In this document: positions 43,111 to 52,116 of the stretch, in pieces
How positions within the stretch are numbered: position 1 is the first letter of the stretch
Layout of the letters: each line of letters begins with the position of its first letter
Origin: Flavobacterium azooxidireducens
GTDB taxonomy: Bacteria > Bacteroidota > Bacteroidia > Flavobacteriales > Flavobacteriaceae
Assembly (NCBI RefSeq): GCF_023195775.1
Contig: NZ_CP096205.1
Coordinates: forward strand, 682,001 to 746,000
Direction of reading: 5' to 3'
Length of the DNA stretch: 64,000 bases
Notes under the pieces: generated by a model
The model's database searches: none
What the model saw: the letters and a program-made list of their open reading frames with translations, nothing else
What the model was told of the DNA's origin: nothing
Translations under genes and position numbers: made by a program

Positions 43111-44118
43111 ATGAGAAAAATAGTTTTAACAATCGTATTCGTTGCTCTTTTATCAATACCAAAAAGTAACGCTCAGGAATTTGCAAAAGGTGCCGATGTA
43201 AGTTGGCTACCCCAAATGGAAGCAACCGGTTATCAATTTTATGATACGGATGGCACTAAAAAAGATGCATTGCAATTATTAAAAGACAGAGGAATGAACA
43301 CTGTTCGTCTACGTGTTTTTGTCAATCCTTCAAATGATCCACAAAGTGGTCATTGCAGCAAAGAAGAAACCGTTGCTTTTGCATTGAGAGCACAAAAAAT
43401 GGGTTTCCGAATTATGATCGATTTTCACTATTCAGATTCATGGGCAGATCCCGGCAAACAAAACAAACCTGCCGCTTGGAAAGACCTTCCGTTTGATAAA
43501 TTGGCTGATGCAGTTTACGATCATACATTTGAGGTAATGACCGCATTAAAAAAAGCCAACGTTAAAACAGAATGGGTGCAAGTGGGCAACGAAATACCGG
43601 GCGGAATGCTTTGGCCGGATGGAAGCACTGACAATTGGGTTCAACTAGGCAAATTATTGAACAAAGGCTATGATGCCGTGAAAGCAGTAGACAAATCCAT
43701 CAAAGTAATAGTGCATTTGGATGAAGGCGATAACATCCAAAAATTCAGAACGTTTTATGACAATGCAACCGCTCAAAAAGTGCGTTATGACGTAATTGGA
43801 CTTTCCTATTATCCATTTTGGGTAAAAAAAGATTATACCGAAACGATAGCTAATCTAGAATTCAACCTCAACGATTTAGTAAAACGATACAACAAAGAAG
43901 TGATGGTAGTGGAAGTTGGTGGCGAAGATGATAAAATCGAAAACACGAAAGCCTTATTAGAAGCTACCATCAAAGCCGTTAAAAATGTACCAAATAACAA
44001 AGGCTTAGGCGTTTTATACTGGGAACCACAAGGAGCAAGAAGCTGGAGCAAATACAACTTGAGTGCTTGGCTTCCCGACGGAAAACCTTCACCTGCTTTG
44101 GATGCGTTTAAAGACTAA
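43111..44118 (+). CDS. GH53 arabinogalactan endo-beta-1,4-galactanase, secreted
   Basis: Second GH53 galactanase in tandem, 335 residues. The signal peptide (1-21, KSNAQE) lacks a lipobox cysteine, so this copy is soluble and periplasmic or secreted, unlike its neighbour. GH53 motifs are complete: NTVRLRVFVNP, FHYSDSWADPGKQ, VQVGNEIPGGMLWPDG (acid/base Glu) and VMVVEVGGED (nucleophile Glu). It is followed by a 212-base gap with two direct repeats before the GH2 gene, so transcription may be partly re-initiated there. Confidence 0.93.
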   Translation: MRKIVLTIVFVALLSIPKSNAQEFAKGADVSWLPQMEATGYQFYDTDGTKKDALQLLKDRGMNTVRLRVFVNPSNDPQSGHCSKEETVAFALRAQKMGFRIMIDFHYSDSWADPGKQNKPAAWKDLPFDKLADAVYDHTFEVMTALKKANVKTEWVQVGNEIPGGMLWPDGSTDNWVQLGKLLNKGYDAVKAVDKSIKVIVHLDEGDNIQKFRTFYDNATAQKVRYDVIGLSYYPFWVKKDYTETIANLEFNLNDLVKRYNKEVMVVEVGGEDDKIENTKALLEATIKAVKNVPNNKGLGVLYWEPQGARSWSKYNLSAWLPDGKPSPALDAFKD

Positions 44119-44120
44119 TA

Positions 44121-44302
44121 AAATCCGTTTAATCAGTAAAATCCGTGGCGAAAAAAAACCAATGAGTGAAACGACCTAAAACTCACATTATTTATATGTT
44201 CAAAAATAAAAAAATAAATCAGCACCAATCAGTTTAATCAGTAAGATCCGTGGCAAAAAAACCAAGGAGTGAAACGACTTAAAACTTACGTTACTTATAC
44301 AG
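44121..44302. repeat. Two direct copies of a ~77-base AATCAGTAARATCCGTGGC repeat
   Basis: Copy A (44121-44198) and copy B (44227-44302) share AATCAGTAA-ATCCGTGGC, an A-run, CCAA-GAGTGAAACGAC and a TATTTATA-like end, and differ by scattered substitutions. They lie inside the galactan operon between the GH53 and GH2 genes. AATCCGTG phrases also occur at about 36240-36300. Confidence 0.7.
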
Positions 44303-44330
44303 TCAAAATAAATAATCATCATTTAGTATA

Positions 44331-46661
44331 ATGAAAAAATACCTAATCCTATTCATAACCTCTGCTGTCGTCTTTTCCTGTGGTAAAGAAGTAATCAACT
44401 CCAATCGTACAAAAACCAACTTTGGTTCCGATTGGACATTTACTAAAGATTCCACAGCATTAAACTGGGAAAAAGTAAGCATTCCACACACCGCACAAAT
44501 TGAACCTTTGGTGGTCAACAACCAATGGCAAGGCGATTGTTGGTATCAAAAGAAATTTGATGTTGAAATAGTAAAAAACGAAAAAGTATTCCTCTATTTT
44601 GAAGGTGTCATGCACGAAGCCTGGGTGTGGATAAACGGTAAATTCGTAACCCATCACCAAGGCGGCTATTTACCTTTTACAGTGGATGCAACCGATTTTG
44701 TTCAAGAAAAAAACAACACAATAATTGTCAAAGTCAACAACGAAGACAATCCGCAAATCCCACCCGGAAAAACCTTAAAAACATTGGATTTTAATTATTA
44801 TGGCGGAATCTATCGCAATGTCTATTTACTAAAAACCAATCCGGTTTACATCACCGATGCGGTGCATGCCAATCAAACGAATGGTGGTGGAATTTTGGTT
44901 CATTTTGATAAAATTTCTAATGAAAAAGCAAGCGGAATCATCAAAGTACATGTAAAAAATGAAACCGATGAACCTAAAAAAATTAAGTTAGGAATTACTT
45001 TTTCATCTAACAATAAGAAAACTGAATTCACCTCTAAAGAAGTGATGATTGCTTCAAAATCTGATGAATCCATCATCCAAAACATTGAAATTCCAAATCC
45101 CACTTTATGGGGAATTGAACAACCTGATTTGTATGAAGTTATTGTCAATGTAATTTCTGAAAATAATACCGTAGACAGCCAAACCATCAAAACCGGAATC
45201 CGAAAAGCAGAACTAAAAGCAGATGGCTTCTATTTAAATGATAAAAAAATATTCATCAACGGAACCAATCGCCATCAGGAATATCCCTACATTGGTTATG
45301 CTCTTTCAGACGAAGCCAATTACAGAGATGCTGTAAAAATAAAAAATGCCGGTTTCGATTTTGTTCGTTTGTCACATTATCCGCAAACAGAAGCTTTTTT
45401 GAATGCGTGTGACGAAGTAGGACTGTTAGTAATGAATTGTATCTCCGGTTGGCAATTTGTGGGTGATGAAAAATTCATTGAAAACTCCTATCAGGAAATC
45501 CGCGATTTTTCAAGAAGAGACAGAAATCATCCAAGTATTATTTTTTGGGAAGTTTCGCTGAACGAAAGTGACATCAAAGAACCCTACATGAAAAAAGCCA
45601 ATGAAATTTTAAAAGCCGAATTGCCTTATGCTCATGTTTACACTGCTGGTTGGATAGACAATCCGAATTACGACATTTACATACCTGCTCGTCAACACGG
45701 AAAAGCTCCCGACTATTGGAACAACTACGAAAAAGGAAACCGCAAAATATTTATTGCCGAATATGGCGATTGGGAATATTATGCTCAAAATGCAGGCTTC
45801 AATCAAACCGCCTATTCAAACTTAAAAGAAGACGAACGCACGAGCCGTCAATTGCGTGGTTTTGGCGAAAAACGATTGTTGCAACAAGCCTTCAATTACC
45901 AAGAAGCCTTCAATTCAAATTTAAAAGGAAAACATACCATTGGTCAAGCCAATTGGCTAATGTTTGATTATAACCGTGGTTATGCCGATGATATTGAAAG
46001 TTCGGGCATCAGCGATATTTTCAGAATACCAAAATTTGCTCATTATTTCTACCAAAGCCAACGTTCGCCAACGGTGAAATTAAACGATGATTTAGTTTCT
46101 GGTCCGATGGTCTATATCGCCAATTATTGGAATGAAAAATCAAGTTTAGATATAACAGTTTTTAGCAATTGCGATGAAGTTGCATTGTACTTGAATGATG
46201 AATTGATTGGGAAACAAAAACAAACAGTAACAGCATTTTCAGAAGAATTACCTCATCCGCCTTTTGTGTTTAAAATTCCTGCTTTTCAAAAAGGAACGTT
46301 ACGAGCAGAAGGGTTTTTAGATGGGAAAAAAGTAGGCGAACATACTGTAAAATCGGCAGAAACACCAAGTGCTATTCAATTGACTTTTGATGAATCAAAC
46401 ATAAAAATCAATCCGGAATTTCCTGATGTTGTATTTATTTATGCTTCAATTATGGATGCAAACGGAACCATTGTTTCGGGTGCAACTAATTCAGTAGAAT
46501 TTTCAATTGAAGGAGAAAATGCCGAGTTAATCGGACAAAATCCGGTTACTGCCGAAGCAGGTATTGCTACGATTTTACTTCGTACAAAAAACTTCAAAAA
46601 ACCAATTAAAATCAAAGCTAAATCAGCCAACCTGAAAGAAACTACGCTTGAACTGAAATAA
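44331..46661 (+). CDS. GH2 beta-galactosidase, lipoprotein
   Basis: Exo-acting glycosidase that releases galactose from galacto-oligosaccharides. The 776 residues begin with a lipoprotein signal (lipobox Cys17, VVFSC). The GH2 jelly-roll and immunoglobulin-like domains (about 25-290; WVWINGKFVTHHQGGYLPF) are followed by the TIM barrel (GTNRHQEYPYIGYALSD, about 310-590), with acid/base Glu in WEVSLNESDI and nucleophile Glu in IAEYGDWEYY, then further Ig-like domains. Its place beside two GH53 galactanases and galK/galT makes beta-galactosidase the most likely activity; other GH2 specificities cannot be excluded. Confidence 0.88.
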   Translation: MKKYLILFITSAVVFSCGKEVINSNRTKTNFGSDWTFTKDSTALNWEKVSIPHTAQIEPLVVNNQWQGDCWYQKKFDVEIVKNEKVFLYFEGVMHEAWVWINGKFVTHHQGGYLPFTVDATDFVQEKNNTIIVKVNNEDNPQIPPGKTLKTLDFNYYGGIYRNVYLLKTNPVYITDAVHANQTNGGGILVHFDKISNEKASGIIKVHVKNETDEPKKIKLGITFSSNNKKTEFTSKEVMIASKSDESIIQNIEIPNPTLWGIEQPDLYEVIVNVISENNTVDSQTIKTGIRKAELKADGFYLNDKKIFINGTNRHQEYPYIGYALSDEANYRDAVKIKNAGFDFVRLSHYPQTEAFLNACDEVGLLVMNCISGWQFVGDEKFIENSYQEIRDFSRRDRNHPSIIFWEVSLNESDIKEPYMKKANEILKAELPYAHVYTAGWIDNPNYDIYIPARQHGKAPDYWNNYEKGNRKIFIAEYGDWEYYAQNAGFNQTAYSNLKEDERTSRQLRGFGEKRLLQQAFNYQEAFNSNLKGKHTIGQANWLMFDYNRGYADDIESSGISDIFRIPKFAHYFYQSQRSPTVKLNDDLVSGPMVYIANYWNEKSSLDITVFSNCDEVALYLNDELIGKQKQTVTAFSEELPHPPFVFKIPAFQKGTLRAEGFLDGKKVGEHTVKSAETPSAIQLTFDESNIKINPEFPDVVFIYASIMDANGTIVSGATNSVEFSIEGENAELIGQNPVTAEAGIATILLRTKNFKKPIKIKAKSANLKETTLELK

Positions 46662-46662
46662 G

Positions 46663-47844
46663 ATGAAGAAGAAATTAATTTCCGCTACGACGGAACATTT
46701 TAAAACAATTTTCCAACACGAACCGGAAGCAGTTTTTCTTTCTCCGGGAAGAATTAATATTATCGGTGAACATGTGGATTATAATGATGGTTTTGTGTTA
46801 CCGGCTGCCATCAACAAATACATTTGCTTTGCCATTTCAAAATCGGAAAATGATGAATGTACGGTGGTGGCCAAAGATTTGAATGAATCCTATCAGTTCA
46901 ACTGGAAAGACGAAGTAAAACCCGTTGACAAAATGTGGGTCAACTACATGTTAGGGGTTTTGCATCAACTCAAAGAACGCAACTTTTCATTAAAAGGAAT
47001 TAACATTGTGTTTAGCAGTACTATTCCAATGGGAGCAGGACTTTCATCGTCAGCAGCCTTAGAATGCGGATTTGGTTATGCGTTGAATAAACTATTCAAA
47101 TTAGGCTTATCACGAGAAGAAATTGCCTTGATTGGTCAAAAATCAGAACATACTTTTGTAGGTGTAAAATGCGGCATCATGGATCAATTTGCCAGTGTGT
47201 TTGGCAAAAAAAACAAAGTCATCAAGTTAGATTGCACTTCATTAGAACATGAATACCATTCAGCAGATTTTAAAAAATATTCCTTACTTTTAATCGACAG
47301 TAACGTAAAACATACGCACCTTACCTCAGGCTACAACACCCGAAGAGAAGAAGTGGAAAAAGGGTTAGCGATTATAAAAAATCGATTTCCACTCATTAAA
47401 ACATTCAGAGATTGCACAGAAACTCAATTGAATGAATTGAAAGAAGAATTAGAGGAAACGATTTATAAACGTTGCCATTTTGTGATAAATGAAATTCGAA
47501 GAGTGAATGAAGCGGTGTATGCCTTAGACCGAAATAATTTTGAAGAACTGGGTAAACTAATGTTTGAAACACACGAAGGCTTATCGAAAGAATACGAAGT
47601 AAGTTGCGAAGAAGTCGATTTTTTAGTTGATTTTGTTAGAAACGAAAAGCAAGTAATCGGTTCACGAATGATGGGTGGCGGTTTTGGTGGTTGCTCAATC
47701 AACTTAGTTGAAAAAGGTAGCGAAGAAACACTATTTGTAAAAATTTCAGAAGCTTATTTACAAAAATTCGGCATACAGTTGAATCATTACAAAGTAAAAA
47801 TTGCCAAAGGAACTTCTAAAGTTAAAACGAAAATAATTAAATAA
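46663..47844 (+). CDS. galK: Galactokinase
   Basis: GHMP-family kinase that phosphorylates galactose at C1, first committed step of the Leloir pathway. At 393 residues it is typical. Motifs seen are SPGRINIIGEHVDYNDGFVLP (the galactokinase signature, about 28-48), GAGLSSSAALE (phosphate-binding GHMP loop), CGIMDQFASVFG (catalytic Asp region) and GSRMMGGGFGGC. Its ATG lies one base after the GH2 stop, so translation is probably coupled. Confidence 0.95.
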   Translation: MKKKLISATTEHFKTIFQHEPEAVFLSPGRINIIGEHVDYNDGFVLPAAINKYICFAISKSENDECTVVAKDLNESYQFNWKDEVKPVDKMWVNYMLGVLHQLKERNFSLKGINIVFSSTIPMGAGLSSSAALECGFGYALNKLFKLGLSREEIALIGQKSEHTFVGVKCGIMDQFASVFGKKNKVIKLDCTSLEHEYHSADFKKYSLLLIDSNVKHTHLTSGYNTRREEVEKGLAIIKNRFPLIKTFRDCTETQLNELKEELEETIYKRCHFVINEIRRVNEAVYALDRNNFEELGKLMFETHEGLSKEYEVSCEEVDFLVDFVRNEKQVIGSRMMGGGFGGCSINLVEKGSEETLFVKISEAYLQKFGIQLNHYKVKIAKGTSKVKTKIIK

Positions 47845-47847
47845 TTC

Positions 47848-47880
47848 AAACCTGACAGGTTTTTGAAACCTGTCAGGTTT
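47848..47880. repeat. Palindromic AACCTGACAGGTT repeat between galK and galT
   Basis: AAACCTGACAGGTT and AACCTGTCAGGTTT are exact reverse complements (14 bp) around a five-base loop. Each arm is itself a near palindrome (ACCTGNCAGGT). The sequence resembles dispersed Bacteroidetes extragenic palindromes. It may also weaken read-through into galT. Confidence 0.75.
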
Positions 47881-47931
47881 AACGAATACAAAAGATAACA
47901 ATTCTAAATTGCGTCTTTGAAATAAAAAAAC

Positions 47932-48981
47932 ATGCAACAATTCAACACCAACGAACATCCACACCGCCGTTATAACCCACTTTTGGATGAATGGATTTTG
48001 GTTTCTCCCCATAGAACGAAACGTCCGTGGCAAGGTCAAAAAGAAACTCATTCTACCGAATCGCTTCCGGAATATGATCCAACGTGTTATTTGTGTCCGG
48101 GAAATGAACGCTCTAACGGAACTAAAAACCCCGAATACACCGATTGCTATGTGTTTGAAAACGATTTTTCGGCTTTATTAAACGAAGAAGTTGAACAAAA
48201 TTCTGCATCTACTTCTCCCCTTTTTAAACTCAAACCGGAACGTGGAATTAACAAAGTGGTTTGTTTTTCACCCAAGCACAATTTGACTATTCCTGAGATG
48301 GAAATCGGTGACATTGAAAAAGTCATTCAAACGTGGAAAGAACAATATATAGAGTTAGGCAATTACGATTTCATCAACCACGTACAAATTTTCGAAAACA
48401 AAGGTGCAGTCATGGGTTGCAGTAATCCGCATCCGCACGGACAAATTTGGGCTCAATCGTCCTTACCAACCCAAGTGGAAAAAACGCAAAAAAATCTTGA
48501 AAAATATTACGAACAAAATAAAGTAAGTCTTTTAAAGGATTATTTAGACGAAGAATTAAAATCAAAAGAACGGTTGGTGTATGAAAACAATCATTTTGCT
48601 GTGGTCGTTCCGTTTTGGGCAACATGGCCCTATGAAACAATGATAATCAGCAAAAGACATTTCGGAACCATCATTGCCATGACCAAGGAGGAAACAGTGG
48701 CATTTGCCGAAATTTTAAAAACGATTACTGTTAAATATGACAATCTTTTTGAAACTTCTTTCCCCTACTCGTCCGGTATTCATCAAGCACCAACGGATCG
48801 TTTAGCTCATCCGGAATGGCATTTTCACATGCATTTTTATCCGCCTTTATTACGAAGTGCAACGGTAAAAAAATTCATGGTGGGCTATGAAATGCTAGGC
48901 GAAGCTCAACGAGACATTTCACCGGAAAAAAGTGCAGCTGTTTTACGTGAATTACCTACCTTGCATTATAAATTAAAATAA
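47932..48981 (+). CDS. galT: Galactose-1-phosphate uridylyltransferase
   Basis: Leloir enzyme that exchanges UMP between UDP-glucose and galactose-1-phosphate. It has 349 residues. The catalytic histidine triad SNPHPHGQIW and the zinc/iron-site cysteines near CYLCPGNERSNG (with C-x2-C-like spacing reduced to C-x2-C in TCYLC) are visible, as is WHFHMHFYPPLLRS near the C-terminus. It follows galK after a palindromic repeat and precedes the symporter by 18 bases. galE is not in the window. Confidence 0.95.
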   Translation: MQQFNTNEHPHRRYNPLLDEWILVSPHRTKRPWQGQKETHSTESLPEYDPTCYLCPGNERSNGTKNPEYTDCYVFENDFSALLNEEVEQNSASTSPLFKLKPERGINKVVCFSPKHNLTIPEMEIGDIEKVIQTWKEQYIELGNYDFINHVQIFENKGAVMGCSNPHPHGQIWAQSSLPTQVEKTQKNLEKYYEQNKVSLLKDYLDEELKSKERLVYENNHFAVVVPFWATWPYETMIISKRHFGTIIAMTKEETVAFAEILKTITVKYDNLFETSFPYSSGIHQAPTDRLAHPEWHFHMHFYPPLLRSATVKKFMVGYEMLGEAQRDISPEKSAAVLRELPTLHYKLK

Positions 48982-48999
48982 TAACCTAACCCTTTTTCC

Positions 49000-50664
49000 A
49001 TGAATACAGGTTTTGAAACATTAGATTACGTTGTTTTTGTATGCTATGCTATCTTAATTTTAGGAGTCGGACTTTGGATGTCTCGCGATAAAAAAGGGCA
49101 TCAAAAAAATGCAGAGGATTATTTCTTAGCCAGCAAATCATTACCGTGGTGGGCAATTGGAACTTCGTTGATTGCTGCTAATATCTCTGCCGAGCAATTC
49201 ATTGGAATGTCAGGTTCAGGTTTTGCAGTAGGTTTAGCGATTTCTTCGTATGAATGGATGGCGGCCATTACGTTAATCATTGTGGGAAAATATTTTCTTC
49301 CCATTTTTATTGAAAAAGGAATTTATACCATTCCGGAATTTGTGGAAAAACGATTTTCTACCAATTTAAAAACCATTTTAGCTGTATTTTGGGTGGCGTT
49401 GTATGTGTTTGTCAACATTACTTCTGTGTTATATTTAGGTGCTTTGGCGATGAATACCGTGATGGGTGTAGATATGATGTGGGCGATTATCGGATTGTCA
49501 TTATTTGCAGCAGCTTATTCGCTATATGGTGGATTAGCTTCAATTGCTTGGACCGATTCCATTCAAGTGGTTTTCTTGGTTTTTGGTGGTTTAGCCACAA
49601 CGTATTTGGCATTAAACACGGTCTCAAACGGAGAAGGAATGGTAGAAGGATTGGGAATTATATACGATAAAGCACCGTCAAAATTTTCGATGATTTTGGA
49701 TGAATCAAATCCCGAATACCTGAATTTACCGGGAATTGGCGTTTTAATTGGCGGACTTTGGGTGGCGAATTTATACTATTGGGGATTCAATCAATACATC
49801 ATTCAACGAGCATTAGCTGCAAAATCATTAAAAGAAGCTCAAAAAGGAATTTTATTGGCGGCTTTTCTAAAATTATTAATTCCATTCATCGTAGTAATTC
49901 CGGGAATTGCGGCGTATGTAATTGTAAATGATCCTGAAATGTTAGCTCGTTTAGGAGCAGATGGTTTAATCAATATTCCGAGTGATGGTGCGGCTGATAA
50001 AGCTTATCCTTGGCTAATTCAGTTTTTACCAACCGGACTTAAAGGATTGGCTTTTGTGGCATTAACAGCGGCAATTGTGTCTTCTTTGGCTTCGATGCTG
50101 AATTCTACTTCAACCATTTTCACGATGGACATTTACAAACAATACATCAATAAAAACTCAGACGATAAAAACACAGTAAAAGTAGGACGAATTACGGCTG
50201 CTGTTGCTTTGACAATAGGTGCAATTGTTGCTCCATTATTAGGCGGAATCAATCAGGCATTCCAATTTATTCAAGAATATACCGGTGTGGTGAGTCCGGG
50301 TATTTTAGCCATTTTTGTATTAGGTCTGTTTTGGAAAAAAACCACAAACAAAGCAGCAATTTGGGGAGCATTACTCTCTATTCCAATTGCGATGTTCTTT
50401 AAAATTGGTCCGAAAGGATGGGCAGCCGGAACTTCACTAGAAGGCATTTTCCCAAGTGTTCCTTTCTTAGATCAAATGGGCTATACAACCTTACTCACAA
50501 TGGCAATTATCGCCTTAATCAGCTGGTTTCAGAACAAAGGTGTTGATGACAGCAAAGGATTTGAATTGCGAAGAGAAACATTCAAAACAACTTCAACTTT
50601 CAACATTAGTGCTTTCGCGGTAATGATTGTGTTGGTCTTCTTGTATGCGTTCTTTTGGAAATAA
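49000..50664 (+). CDS. Sodium/galactose-type symporter (SSS family)
   Basis: Inner-membrane Na+/solute symporter with about 14 hydrophobic helices in 554 residues. Family stretches include AEDYFLASKSLPWWAIG, SLIAANISAEQFIGMSG, AAYSLYGGLASIAWTDSIQV and a GFNQYIIQRALAAKS motif typical of SGLT-like sugar carriers. The galactan operon context supports galactose (or galactobiose) as substrate; that is inferred. Last gene of the run. There is no SusC/SusD pair in the locus, so outer-membrane passage must rely on another porin. Confidence 0.9.
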   Translation: MNTGFETLDYVVFVCYAILILGVGLWMSRDKKGHQKNAEDYFLASKSLPWWAIGTSLIAANISAEQFIGMSGSGFAVGLAISSYEWMAAITLIIVGKYFLPIFIEKGIYTIPEFVEKRFSTNLKTILAVFWVALYVFVNITSVLYLGALAMNTVMGVDMMWAIIGLSLFAAAYSLYGGLASIAWTDSIQVVFLVFGGLATTYLALNTVSNGEGMVEGLGIIYDKAPSKFSMILDESNPEYLNLPGIGVLIGGLWVANLYYWGFNQYIIQRALAAKSLKEAQKGILLAAFLKLLIPFIVVIPGIAAYVIVNDPEMLARLGADGLINIPSDGAADKAYPWLIQFLPTGLKGLAFVALTAAIVSSLASMLNSTSTIFTMDIYKQYINKNSDDKNTVKVGRITAAVALTIGAIVAPLLGGINQAFQFIQEYTGVVSPGILAIFVLGLFWKKTTNKAAIWGALLSIPIAMFFKIGPKGWAAGTSLEGIFPSVPFLDQMGYTTLLTMAIIALISWFQNKGVDDSKGFELRRETFKTTSTFNISAFAVMIVLVFLYAFFWK

Positions 50665-50913
50665 AATCTGTCTTAACTTTCTAATTTGATTGTTGAATGC
50701 GTTATATTATCTTCCAATCCGAAATAAGGATAGTATATGGAAAACACCTTAAAGACGAAAGCCTTTCAAAAACGTAACTTTAGCATACAACTACTTAAAT
50801 TACAAAAAGACTTTAGCGGATAACACTAATTTGCAATCCCTCATTTTCCCACATTGACAAATTGACCCATCAACTAATTGACAAATTGCCACATTATCTC
50901 ATTGTCCCAAAAT

Positions 50914-50948
50914 AAAAAAACTTGCTATTTGGGGATAGCAAGTTTTTT
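50914..50948. terminator. Bidirectional terminator between the symporter and LRR genes
   Basis: AAAAAACTTGCTAT and ATAGCAAGTTTTTT form a 14-bp stem around TTGGGG, with A and T runs on both sides, so it can serve both converging genes. The preceding 50665-50913 holds TTGACAAATTG-type degenerate simple repeats (50855-50905) and no gene. Confidence 0.85.
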
Positions 50949-50977
50949 AGTGGGGTTGGTATTTGTGTTTTGGAAAA

Positions 50978-51832
50978 TTAATCCGGAGTACCTACTACTC
51001 CAGTATTGTCGGTAATCAACGGTAAACGTACCGCAACTCCTTTATCGTTTAACATGGTCATTTGGAAAGTATCTTTCTTTGCCAAAGCATACGATATCAA
51101 TCCATTGAACTTGTTGTATGATATATTCATTTCTTTTAAGTTGTCCAGTTTCTCAATTTCAAAAGGAACTTGACCAACAAAATTGTTTTCAAATAAACTC
51201 AAGTTTTCAAGAGCTTTCAAATTTTCAATTTCATAGCTCAATTTTCCTGAGAAATTATTGCTGTTGAGCATCAAAACTTTTAAGTTTTTTAAGCTATATA
51301 ATGAACTTGGTAATTCTCCTTGCAATGAATTATTAAAAAGAGAAAGATTCTCCAATTGTGTTAATTGCCCAATTTCTTGTGGTAAAGAACCTGTTAGTGA
51401 ATTCATATACAATTCAATAACCTTTAACGAAGTTGCTTTACCTAATGAAGCAGGAATAGAACCTGTTAACTTGTTAAACGAAATATTCAACGTTTGAAGG
51501 CTTTTCAATTCACCAATTGAAGCAGGCAAATTACCGGAAAGGTTATTTTTAAATAAGTTTAAAGTTTCTAAATACTGTAGTTTAGAAATTTCAGTAGGAA
51601 TTTGTCCGTCTAAGTTATTATTTGGCAAAGCTAAACCAATCACTTTATTGTCTTTAATCTTAACACCATACCAAGTAGAAACTGCTGCGGATAAATCCCA
51701 TTTCATTTTCCATTGGCTTCCGTTGGTTGATTGATTCAGTTTAATTAAAGCTTCTCTTTCAGAAGGAGATACTTCGGCAAAAGCTGATAAAGTTAAAAAG
51801 AAAACGAGTAATATAGATGTAAAAGTTTTCAT
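50978..51832 (-). CDS. Secreted leucine-rich-repeat protein
   Basis: A 284-residue exported protein (signal peptide 1-19, SAFAE). After a WKMKWDLSAAVSTWYGVKI-type N-cap come about seven 24-residue plant-type LRRs (LETLNLFKNNLSGNLPASIG, LKVIELYMNSLTGSLPQEIG and so on). The consensus LxxLxLxxNxLxGxLPxxIG is the extracellular class seen in plant receptors and in many Bacteroidetes. No T9SS tail is visible; the chain ends VVGTPD. Likely a surface or periplasmic binding protein. Monocistronic. Confidence 0.9.
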   Translation of the reverse strand: MKTFTSILLVFFLTLSAFAEVSPSEREALIKLNQSTNGSQWKMKWDLSAAVSTWYGVKIKDNKVIGLALPNNNLDGQIPTEISKLQYLETLNLFKNNLSGNLPASIGELKSLQTLNISFNKLTGSIPASLGKATSLKVIELYMNSLTGSLPQEIGQLTQLENLSLFNNSLQGELPSSLYSLKNLKVLMLNSNNFSGKLSYEIENLKALENLSLFENNFVGQVPFEIEKLDNLKEMNISYNKFNGLISYALAKKDTFQMTMLNDKGVAVRLPLITDNTGVVGTPD

Positions 51833-52068
51833 GTATCAATTAAATTTGGGGTTTGATGAAGTAAATATATATAATTATTTCGTTCAAATGCAAATATTAT
51901 CGATGAAATGCGTTTATTATAACATATTCTTTAACTTTTCTTACAAAAATATGATTAAAATTTTAAGAGGTTTAAAATAATTAATATGCCGTCTTCAAAC
52001 ATTTGTTAATTATCAGTAAATTATGTTAAATAAAGATTAACCTCAAAAACATTTAATTTTATATAAAG

Positions 52069-52076
52069 TAAATTTG
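52069..52076 (+). promoter_or_regulatory. Likely -7 element of the RND efflux operon (TAAATTTG)
   Basis: An exact TAnnTTTG match 40 bases ahead of the membrane-fusion gene. A clear -33 TTG was not found. Confidence 0.4.
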
Positions 52077-52116
52077 TCCGATACCATAATTAACCCAATA
52101 CCTATTTGACTTCACT

